From positions 620,001-684,000 of the forward strand of contig NZ_JBEXAC010000001.1 of the NCBI RefSeq assembly GCF_040567655.1: a stretch of 64,000 bases of DNA. The letters run 5' to 3'. The notes under the pieces were generated by a model. The model was not told where the DNA came from. It ran no database searches and was given only the letters and a program-made list of their open reading frames with translations. Positions 45,194 to 52,152 of this stretch are shown here, in pieces (position 1 is the stretch's first letter; every line of letters begins with the position of its first letter). The position numbers and the translations under genes are program-made. The stretch comes from Chitinophaga sp. H8. GTDB taxonomy: Bacteria > Bacteroidota > Bacteroidia > Chitinophagales > Chitinophagaceae.

Positions 45194-45587
45194 CACTTAA
45201 GTTATACAGATGGTTTAAATGTGGTTTTTATGTTCAAAGATTTTTTATTTTGACTAAGTACGATTTAGCTGCTCCAATAAAAGCGTTTTCTTTCATCCAG
45301 GTTTATATATCAGTAGTATGAATAGTACTGCTATCACTTTTCCCCGGTTATGGTTTAGGTAGCCTGTTATTTTAGCTGTTTCAACCATAATGTTAATCCC
45401 CCTGAACAGGTTATACCGAAAACCATAGCCGGAGAAAATTTATAAAAGAACCGCCCCTTTCCAGATTCCCATCCTTTATTTTCTACTAAGAACCCCCGCA
45501 TTTTAGATCGCAGACATGAAGTTTGTTCCAGGAGAAGAAGAGTTCATTTTATAGTATATTTATAAGACGTTTTTATATTTCAGTACG
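45194..45587. other. Gene-free stretch before the acylphosphatase gene
   Basis: 394 bp. A 44-codon frame on the minus strand (45367-45501) has no recognisable features. TATATTTC near 45575 is a 7/8 match to the -7 element for the following gene. No other structure supported. Confidence 0.4.
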
Positions 45588-45863
45588 ATGGAGAAGATAC
45601 GTAAAGAGATTACAGTAAAAGGCCGTGTACAAGGCGTTGGTTTCCGTATGAGCACACTGCTTGAGGCTAATAGACTGCATATAAAAGGAGAAGTGAAAAA
45701 TTTACCCAATGGAGATGTATGGATTGGTGCAGAAGGGGCAGTAAGCGATATGGAACAATTCATTGCATGGTGCCGCCATGGGCCTTCAACAGCCAGGGTA
45801 ACTGAAATACTTATTGTAACCGGACCATTGCAATATTATGAGTTTTTTAATATCGGCAGATAG
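45588..45863 (+). CDS. Acylphosphatase
   Basis: 91 residues, covering the whole family. KGRVQGVGFRMSTLLEANRL contains the phosphate loop with the catalytic Arg (in VQGVGFR), and VKNLPNGDVWIGAEG contains the catalytic Asn. Hydrolyses acyl phosphates. It converges on a C1 peptidase gene with a very strong hairpin between. Confidence 0.95.
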   Translation: MEKIRKEITVKGRVQGVGFRMSTLLEANRLHIKGEVKNLPNGDVWIGAEGAVSDMEQFIAWCRHGPSTARVTEILIVTGPLQYYEFFNIGR

Positions 45864-45894
45864 GATAGGCCGTAATAGATTTTGTTCAAGATGT

Positions 45895-45946
45895 TTATAA
45901 TCAAACAGGCTGTTTCAAGAGATTGAAACAGCCTGTTTGATTATAA
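45895..45946. terminator. Bidirectional terminator with 24-bp perfect stem
   Basis: 45895-45918 pairs perfectly with 45923-45946 around a GAGA tetraloop. It lies between two convergent genes and ends AT-rich on both sides, so it can terminate either transcript. Confidence 0.9.
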
Positions 45947-45965
45947 GGTATTTTAAGTAGAAGGC

Positions 45966-47138
45966 TTATTTGACAGCCAGCATTTTATGCTTAATATCTT
46001 TGTCTAAAGCAGCCTTAGGGACTATAATAGTTACTGTATTAATCGCAAAGTATGGCTCGGAAACATTTATGTATCCTCCGAAAGGTCCCGCTTTTTGACT
46101 CCAGGAATTTTTTACTACAAAGAAGTATTTCCCTTTAGCCGTTTTTTTCATACCAGTAATATGCATCAGATGATCATCTTGTGTGATAAGCTGTTCATAC
46201 AAACTTTGGCGATATGTCTGTGTATATGCTTTTTCAGGTATATCAGGATCAATGTCTTTGGCCATTGGGATACTATCAGCAGCAGGGGAGAAGGCATAGC
46301 CTTTTGAGGTAAGCCATCCATTATTGCTCACATCTGCATCCCACATTACGGTATACCCCTTTTGTACAGCAGTTTTAGTAATGTTAACCAATTCAGTTAA
46401 TGGAATATTATAATAGGCGCCATTAGATACATTATCCGGAACCTCTATAATAAAGCTTTGATAAAAAGGATGGTGTGTAAATGACGTGAAGAAAGCATAA
46501 TCGTCCGGATTGAACTTTAACACCTCCTTCGCAAAGGATAAAGGAGTATAATTGTGGCCATTATATTCAAAGGTAGCCGGGGGCGGACCTATATAACTAT
46601 CCATAATAGTCGTAAAACCTGAAAGCCAGTTTTCAGGTACCGGAGATAGCTTTAACAAGCTATCGAGATAGTTTTTTAATGCAGGAACCATCTGGCTATG
46701 GTCATGAGTGGTCGCTTGTCCTATAAGGCCGCTGTATGCACTTTCTGGCATGGCTCCATAAGCGGCTATTGCATGGATCACATCATGTCCCAATCCTCCT
46801 TCGTCAAAGCGGGTGGCACCCTGGCGGCGGATATAATTTTGTGCTTTCTCTTTATAAATATTACGCACTGTAAACATTTCAGATAAATCGATTGCTGGTA
46901 GTCCCTTCCGCAAGCACTCCGATTCAATGAGTGAAGTAGTGGAAAAGCACCAACAGGTACCCGTTCTTGCCTGATTTTTTACAGCCGTAGCAGCATTATT
47001 CCGTATTATAGTTAAAGCGCCGTCCTGGGCCTGTATGCTTACCACTCCAAGCACGCATAACATCATAAGAAGCAATAACCCTCTTTTTATTTGATTATTA
47101 ACAGTTGTCCGTAAAGTGGCCAGGTGTAATATGTTCAT
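45966..47138 (-). CDS. Secreted C1-family cysteine peptidase (aminopeptidase C-like)
   Basis: 390 residues. An N-terminal hydrophobic segment (about 19-37, ending IQAQ) serves as a signal. Catalytic residues are in place: Gln56 and Cys62 in NQARTGTCWCFSTTS, His in DDHLMHITGM (about 326-330) and Asn in VVKNSWSQKAG. The layout matches bleomycin hydrolase/PepC, but the protein is exported and shorter than cytoplasmic PepC (about 450). Probably degrades peptides in the periplasm or outside the cell. Confidence 0.9.
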   Translation of the reverse strand: MNILHLATLRTTVNNQIKRGLLLLMMLCVLGVVSIQAQDGALTIIRNNAATAVKNQARTGTCWCFSTTSLIESECLRKGLPAIDLSEMFTVRNIYKEKAQNYIRRQGATRFDEGGLGHDVIHAIAAYGAMPESAYSGLIGQATTHDHSQMVPALKNYLDSLLKLSPVPENWLSGFTTIMDSYIGPPPATFEYNGHNYTPLSFAKEVLKFNPDDYAFFTSFTHHPFYQSFIIEVPDNVSNGAYYNIPLTELVNITKTAVQKGYTVMWDADVSNNGWLTSKGYAFSPAADSIPMAKDIDPDIPEKAYTQTYRQSLYEQLITQDDHLMHITGMKKTAKGKYFFVVKNSWSQKAGPFGGYINVSEPYFAINTVTIIVPKAALDKDIKHKMLAVK

Positions 47139-47191
47139 ATAACTATCGGTTGTTTTATCAATAAAGATAAGGGAACTGTTAAAAATGGCAA

Positions 47192-47217
47192 CGCCACTGC
47201 TATAAATTGCAGTGGCG
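47192..47217 (-). terminator. Terminator after the M56 gene
   Basis: CGCCACTGC/GCAGTGGCG, 8-nt loop; a T-run (CCATTTTT) follows a few bases later on the minus strand. Confidence 0.65.
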
Positions 47218-47248
47218 CTGAAGAATGGCGTATAATATTATTATTAAA

Positions 47249-49330
47249 TCAATTGTTATCGATATTGATTTCCAGATTGTTGTTTTCTCCCCGAATGGTC
47301 ATTTTCTGAGTTTTATTCAGGTATTTGCTATATTTTTCGGTTACTGAGGGAAGTTGCATAATGCCATTGATATAGAGGTCATTATTTTTCTTCTCTATTA
47401 TAAAAGGCTGATTGGTATCCAACAGTTTATCTGCTGCCATCTTGTTAATAAATTGCTGGTAGTTATCTCTTTCCGCTTTTCCTTGCTGCAATGTAGTGCT
47501 TTCGGTTAAAGACTTTCTCATTTCCCGCTGTGTATCCTGCAGCTCTTTGAGTATGATAAGCCGTTCTTTTTGTGCTTGCTCAACACCAGCTTTTGCTTGT
47601 TTCATACCTTCTTTTACATTGGTCCTTAACTCATCCCAGTTGACATTTTGCTGTGCTGCCTGCACATCCCGTTGTATTTTCTTCCAGTCAATATTCTTCA
47701 TCGCTTCCTGTTGTGCCTTGCTTATTTCCTTCCAGTCAATATTCTGCATGGCGAGTGCGATATCTTTATTCATTTTTTTCCAGTCAATGTTCTTCATCGC
47801 TTCCTGCTGTGCCTTGCTCATCTTTTTCCAGTCAATGTTCTTCATCGCTTCCTGCTGTGCTTTGCTCATTTTCTCCCAGTCAATGTTTTTCATCGCTTCC
47901 TGTTGGGCCTCCCTTATATTCTTCCAGTTAATTTCCCGCATTGTTTCCTCTGCTTCTCTCATCTGGTTTTGAGCCTGTCGCATTTTTTCCCGTGCTGCTG
48001 CAAGCTTTTGTTCATCTTCATTGCTGGGGGCAACCGGACTCTTTTCTGTAGCAGGAGGTATGGTATCCTGTGGTATTGGAGGAACAGGAGCGATGACGTT
48101 ATGTATCGCAGGTATTTTAGGAACTGGTAATATAGCAGCGGGCGGTGTTGCTATTGTTTTGAAAGCCAGCGGTTCAGCCTGAACATTTGGAATAACAGAC
48201 ATTATACCAATAACAGGAGCCGGTGTGGTAATTGGCTGCGATATTAAAAGGGTCTCTTGAGTAGGTGTTTGCTGTGGTAAACAGTTATCTTTTTGATGGG
48301 CTGGATTGAGCCATGCAATAGAAATGAGGCCGGTAGCGATGATCAGCACTGCTAAAATTTTTTGGCTATAATTAAGATTTTTAGTTTTCATTTCCATGAT
48401 ACGTTTAATGCGATAAAACAAATATTGTTTGTTGTCTGCTGCGGCCATGGCAAGTGGATTGGAGTTCAACCTGTGTTCCTCCAGTGCAACAAGAGCTCTG
48501 GCATAATGCAGTGGTTGAACACTACTGGCTATTACCACGTCATCGCAACAATGTTCTCTTTCCTGGCGAATATTTTTGGAAATCCACCAGATAAAAGGAT
48601 TAAAGAAAAGTATGGTTTCTGCAATAGATTGGAAGATATTCAGCAGATAGTCATTACGTTTGATATGGGCCAGCTCATGTAATAAGATAGCCTCCAACTG
48701 ATCTTCGTTCATATTGTTGACCATCGCCATAGGCAACAGTATCAGTGGTTTCAGGAAGCCTATCATTACTGGTACCTGTAATGACTTGGAAACCATTAAC
48801 CTTACTTTACGGGGAATGCCTAACTGTTTGGTGAGCTGTGCAAGATGTTTTTCCCATAAGGCATCTATTGGAACCACCTGCTTTTTCCGGATTTGCCGTA
48901 ATTGATGCACATCAATGACCAGCTTAATGATCATGATACTAATACCGGCAATATATAATGCTACTAATATGGGAAAGCACATTTCAAGATTGGGAAACAA
49001 GCCTACCAGCTCTGCTTCATTCTGGTATACAGTAGGGGCAGGTTGCCAGGCAGCAGAACTTGTTAACAACTGAAATTCAGTAGCTGATAAAGGGATTGCA
49101 GTGTGCTGTACAGCCGCTATCTGCTGGTAAAGTGTGATTATAAACCAGGTAAAAATACCGGCTAATGACAGAAAGGAAAGGTTATACTTGATTCTCGCAT
49201 TAGCCATAGGCCATAGCGTAAGCACTATGCGAAGACAAGCATAAACGAAAAATGCCTGCCATACAGAGTGTATAATCGTCCATCCAAACGCACGTATCAA
49301 ATCAGCTGTAAAAGGGAACAAGGGTGTCAT
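47249..49330 (-). CDS. BlaR1-like M56 metallopeptidase sensor with tandem repeats
   Basis: 693 residues. The N-terminal membrane domain (helices near 15-40, 48-70, 112-137) contains the zinc motif HELAH (218-222) in LLHELAHIKRNDY, followed by EREHCCDD. A further membrane helix near 325-345 leads to a periplasmic tail: a Pro-rich linker (about 355-435), then seven 16-residue repeats at 467-578 of the form I-D-W-K-K-M-S-K-A-Q-Q-E-A-M-K-N, then a C-terminal domain. There is no penicillin-binding sensor domain as in classical BlaR1. It lies 30 bp downstream of the blaI-type gene, and would cleave that repressor upon an envelope signal. Confidence 0.9.
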   Translation of the reverse strand: MTPLFPFTADLIRAFGWTIIHSVWQAFFVYACLRIVLTLWPMANARIKYNLSFLSLAGIFTWFIITLYQQIAAVQHTAIPLSATEFQLLTSSAAWQPAPTVYQNEAELVGLFPNLEMCFPILVALYIAGISIMIIKLVIDVHQLRQIRKKQVVPIDALWEKHLAQLTKQLGIPRKVRLMVSKSLQVPVMIGFLKPLILLPMAMVNNMNEDQLEAILLHELAHIKRNDYLLNIFQSIAETILFFNPFIWWISKNIRQEREHCCDDVVIASSVQPLHYARALVALEEHRLNSNPLAMAAADNKQYLFYRIKRIMEMKTKNLNYSQKILAVLIIATGLISIAWLNPAHQKDNCLPQQTPTQETLLISQPITTPAPVIGIMSVIPNVQAEPLAFKTIATPPAAILPVPKIPAIHNVIAPVPPIPQDTIPPATEKSPVAPSNEDEQKLAAAREKMRQAQNQMREAEETMREINWKNIREAQQEAMKNIDWEKMSKAQQEAMKNIDWKKMSKAQQEAMKNIDWKKMNKDIALAMQNIDWKEISKAQQEAMKNIDWKKIQRDVQAAQQNVNWDELRTNVKEGMKQAKAGVEQAQKERLIILKELQDTQREMRKSLTESTTLQQGKAERDNYQQFINKMAADKLLDTNQPFIIEKKNNDLYINGIMQLPSVTEKYSKYLNKTQKMTIRGENNNLEINIDNN
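47597..47932 (-). repeat. Seven 48-bp tandem repeats inside the M56 gene
   Basis: Units of 48 bp encode 16 residues each. Units 2, 3 and 5 are nearly identical at the DNA level, which suggests recent duplication; units 1, 4, 6 and 7 have diverged. The protein pattern predicts a long charged helix, probably coiled coil. Confidence 0.9.
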
Positions 49331-49360
49331 GATCAGTGGTTTATTAGTTGCTGAGGATGA

Positions 49361-49750
49361 TTATTTTTGTAGTTTTTCCATTTCAGATAAATACTTTTTT
49401 ATTTTGTCCAGCTCCTCCGGAGAAGATTGGTGGTGACCCAGGGCTTGCAATACCAGCTGAGAAGCAGACCCATTAAACACGGTATCAATCATCTTATCCA
49501 ATAGCTGCTTCTGTGTATGCTCCTGTGAAACTAATGCTGTATAAACATGTGTCTTACTACTTGTATCGCGGGCGAGCAACCCTTTTTCGTGCATAATCTG
49601 CATGAGTTTGAGGGTAGTTGTATAGCCAGCTTCCTTGTTCTGCGCCAGGATATCATGAACATCCCGGACTGTACATGGGCCTTTTTCCCATAGAATACTC
49701 AAAATATCTAACTCGCTCTCCGTTGGTTTCGTTGGTTTAATACTGTTCAT
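49361..49750 (-). CDS. BlaI/MecI-family repressor
   Basis: 129 residues from the ATG at 49750 (131 from 49756). The winged helix is visible in TESELDILSILWEKGPCTVRDVHDIL and GYTTTLKLMQIMHEKGLL, and the C-terminal dimerisation part in QLVLQALGHHQSSPEELDKIKKYL. It represses its own promoter until the M56 partner cleaves it. Two palindromes overlapping the promoter are the likely binding sites. Confidence 0.93.
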   Translation of the reverse strand: MNSIKPTKPTESELDILSILWEKGPCTVRDVHDILAQNKEAGYTTTLKLMQIMHEKGLLARDTSSKTHVYTALVSQEHTQKQLLDKMIDTVFNGSASQLVLQALGHHQSSPEELDKIKKYLSEMEKLQK

Positions 49751-49778
49751 ATGCATTTTTTAACAAGGCTAATTGATC

Positions 49779-49794
49779 TACGAATATCTTCGTA
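49779..49794. promoter_or_regulatory. BlaI-type operator 1
   Basis: TACGAATATCTTCGTA is a perfect palindrome around 4 central bases, of the form TACGA-N6-TCGTA. It covers the predicted transcription start of the blaI gene. Confidence 0.7.
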
Positions 49795-49796
49795 AA

Positions 49797-49826
49797 CAAA
49801 TGTACGATACTTTTCGTACTGACAAA
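49797..49826 (-). promoter_or_regulatory. blaI promoter
   Basis: On the minus strand TTTTG (49823-49826 region) lies 18-19 nt before an exact -7 element TACATTTG (49797-49804). Predicted start near 49790. Confidence 0.7.
49802..49819. promoter_or_regulatory. BlaI-type operator 2
   Basis: GTACGA-TACTTT-TCGTAC, the same TACGA-N6-TCGTA form as operator 1 and centred 24 bp away; it overlaps the -7 element and spacer. Confidence 0.7.
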
Positions 49827-49961
49827 ATATTTTTTGAGAAAAGCGGTTTTAATGTGATGAATGGCAGATAGCACTGGGGGAGTTTTATTGATTGCTCCTG
49901 CGGAGGAATGGATTGTATCCTGGCTTTAGCTATGCCATGTCATGGTTAGCCCTAATAACCT

Positions 49962-50864
49962 CTATTTAAGCGTTGAGGGTACCGCTAAGGCATCTTCCTG
50001 TTCTGATTGTTCCTGCCGTAATTGCCGGGTTGTTTTGCGGCTTCCATCATGGCTCCAGCCGGGTGCATCAAACAGATAATGCCAGGCTGCTTTAAAAGAG
50101 CGGGCATGCCGTATATCTTTCCAGATATCAATCCATTCATGGGTGGCAATAAGTAAAGGATTATAGGTATTAATGTTTTTGGTAAGACCATAGGCAGGCC
50201 GCTCTTCCTCTTCCTGGAAAGTACCGAAAAGACGATCCCAGATAATAAGTACCCCTGCATGGTTCTTATCCAGGTATTTGATATCGGAGCCATGGTGCAC
50301 CCGGTGATGGGAGGGGGTATTAAAGATAAGCTCAATAGCTTTGGGCAGTTTCTGGATCGCTTCTGTATGAATCCAGAATTGATAAATAAGGCTAATGGCC
50401 TGCATAGACATGACCATAGCAGGATGAAAACCTAATAAAGGCATCCATACCCAGAAAAGAAAGGTCCCGGTAAAGTTACCTGTCCAGGTTTGACGTAGCG
50501 CGGTGGCCAGATTGTATTTTTGAGAAGAATGATGAATAACATGAGAGGCCCAGAAAAAGCGAACACTATGACTGGTACGATGAAACCAGTAATAACTGAA
50601 ATCGTCCGCAAAAAAACAAAGTACCCATACCCACCATTCGAAACCTAATGTAAACAGCCGGAATTTCCAGGCAAAACTGTAAACTGCGAAGATGATGGCC
50701 TTTGTAAACAGCCCCGTGGCAACATTACCTAATCCCATAGCGATACTGCTGGCTGCATCTTTTGTGGTATATAGTTCCTTCTTTTCAATAACTGAAAAAA
50801 TAACTTCCAGCGTCAGGAGCAACACAAAACCAGGAATAGCGTAATGAATAAGGTCAGGGAACAT
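49962..50864 (-). CDS. Sterol desaturase/fatty acid hydroxylase family protein
   Basis: 300 residues, integral membrane di-iron oxygenase. Histidine boxes are HRTSH, HVIHHSSQ and HRVHHG, spaced as in the family, between four or more membrane helices. Bacteroidota homologues act on lipids, but the substrate cannot be told from sequence. Stands alone between the blaI-M56 pair and a TonB receptor unit. Confidence 0.9.
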   Translation of the reverse strand: MFPDLIHYAIPGFVLLLTLEVIFSVIEKKELYTTKDAASSIAMGLGNVATGLFTKAIIFAVYSFAWKFRLFTLGFEWWVWVLCFFADDFSYYWFHRTSHSVRFFWASHVIHHSSQKYNLATALRQTWTGNFTGTFLFWVWMPLLGFHPAMVMSMQAISLIYQFWIHTEAIQKLPKAIELIFNTPSHHRVHHGSDIKYLDKNHAGVLIIWDRLFGTFQEEEERPAYGLTKNINTYNPLLIATHEWIDIWKDIRHARSFKAAWHYLFDAPGWSHDGSRKTTRQLRQEQSEQEDALAVPSTLK

Positions 50865-51185
50865 AGCGTTATGATCTTTACCTAATTTACACTTTTTAAT
50901 TTACATGATAAAAATAGGATTACCTTAAACAGGCATGCTGCTGATCACGTGAACCGTTCAGGTGAAGCAGCAGCAATGCCATGTTACAAGTGGTATGCAA
51001 CCATCTTGTTGGTGAACAATACTGCTGTATGCCGGCAGACAGTCACCATCGTCCCGCAGGAAACGGGGGGTATATTTTATAGGTATGATATTCCTGTTGT
51101 TATTATCAAATTTATTAACGGACGATATACATTGCACCGCAGGGGGCGGGTATACAGTATTTATCTGATCAGATTACAGCATAAA
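50865..51185. other. Gene-free stretch before the DUF4249 terminator
   Basis: About 320 bp. A 101-codon frame on the plus strand (50949-51254) runs through the strong terminator and has no family character. Nothing else is seen. Confidence 0.45.
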
Positions 51186-51219
51186 AAAAGCCCCTTGTTT
51201 TTAAAAACAAGGGGCTTTT
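51186..51219 (-). terminator. Terminator after the DUF4249 gene
   Basis: A perfect 34-bp palindrome, AAAAGCCCCTTGTTTTT and its complement, with extra T on the minus side. Confidence 0.92.
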
Positions 51220-51261
51220 GCAGACGGTGCACACCGTATTTAAGCTGTAGGTAAAGCTATA

Positions 51262-52131
51262 TTACTTCACTATTTTTTCACTTTGACTTACTCCTGATGT
51301 GGCAAACCAACCAAGTAATCTGTATTTACCATCCTTCTCCGTATTACGTAAATTACTCTTTACATTCTCCAGCACTTTGGCAAACAAACCACCTGGTGTC
51401 ATTTGTTCATTTACCTGCACCAGGAACTGATGCGTACCTTTTGTTACGGACATCAGGCGGACAATAACTGTTTCATCTTTCTGAAAGGGCTTGAGATAAT
51501 CGGTAATATTTTCAGCTATCGGGAGGATAAATTTGCCACCATCTATCGCGATGTCTTCATCATACGAACCATTAACAGAAAAACCATCTTCTAATCTCTG
51601 CGTGAGATTATTTCTGTAAGAACGGATCCAGTAATAGTCCATGCCATTGGGAAGATCCGTAGCATGGAATTTTGCATAATAGCCTTCCTTGTTACTGACA
51701 GACTCTTCTTTGGTCTTAAACTCATAAGAAATTGAATCAATAGGTGGCACTCTTTTAAGTGTGTCATATGCTTCAAATATTTCTCCTTTGTAGGTGATAG
51801 ACAATTTGTATACATGATTGACTACACCAATTGCCTGTCCGGCACCTGCATCATACCTGTAAGCATTATCCTGAAAGGCAAAAGGGTAAGTTTTGCCGGC
51901 AGTTACATCGTATAAGGTAACGGTTGCATCTGATATCGCCGGCGCCTTACCGGGAGTTGTATACGCAACAGATTGGGTGAGTACAATTTTTTGCGGAATG
52001 GCTTCATCTGTAATCCAGGCATCTACCACCGGATATGATTGTCCCTGATCCACTTTCAGGTCTATGGCATCTTCGCATGCGCTTAGCACTGTGATGATAG
52101 TGAACAATATGAGAAGTGATAACTTTTGCAT
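51262..52131 (-). CDS. DUF4249 lipoprotein paired with a TonB receptor
   Basis: 289 residues. Signal MQKLSLLILFTIITVLSAC gives a lipidated Cys. Family features: DAIDLKVDQGQSYPVVDAWITDE, KIVLTQSVAYT, DATVTLYDV, and the final GWFATSGVSQSEKIV. Encoded 21 bp after the TonB-dependent receptor gene, so the two form one transcript and probably one outer-membrane complex, with this protein as a surface or periplasmic partner. Confidence 0.9.
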   Translation of the reverse strand: MQKLSLLILFTIITVLSACEDAIDLKVDQGQSYPVVDAWITDEAIPQKIVLTQSVAYTTPGKAPAISDATVTLYDVTAGKTYPFAFQDNAYRYDAGAGQAIGVVNHVYKLSITYKGEIFEAYDTLKRVPPIDSISYEFKTKEESVSNKEGYYAKFHATDLPNGMDYYWIRSYRNNLTQRLEDGFSVNGSYDEDIAIDGGKFILPIAENITDYLKPFQKDETVIVRLMSVTKGTHQFLVQVNEQMTPGGLFAKVLENVKSNLRNTEKDGKYRLLGWFATSGVSQSEKIVK

Positions 52132-52152
52132 GTATTTGAAATTTGAAGGTAA

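Noticed and set aside
45367..45501. 44-codon minus-strand frame in the gap before the acylphosphatase gene
   Set aside because: No signal peptide, family motif, promoter element or conservation evidence; could be chance in a 394-bp gap.
47648..48130. Plus-strand frames with repeated HRFLLCLAHF-like units
   Set aside because: They are the complement of the 48-bp tandem repeats of the M56 gene, which has clear domain support on the minus strand.
50949..51254. 101-codon frame on the plus strand between the sterol desaturase and DUF4249 genes
   Set aside because: It runs through a perfect 34-bp terminator palindrome, has no family resemblance, and its composition is not that of the neighbouring genes.
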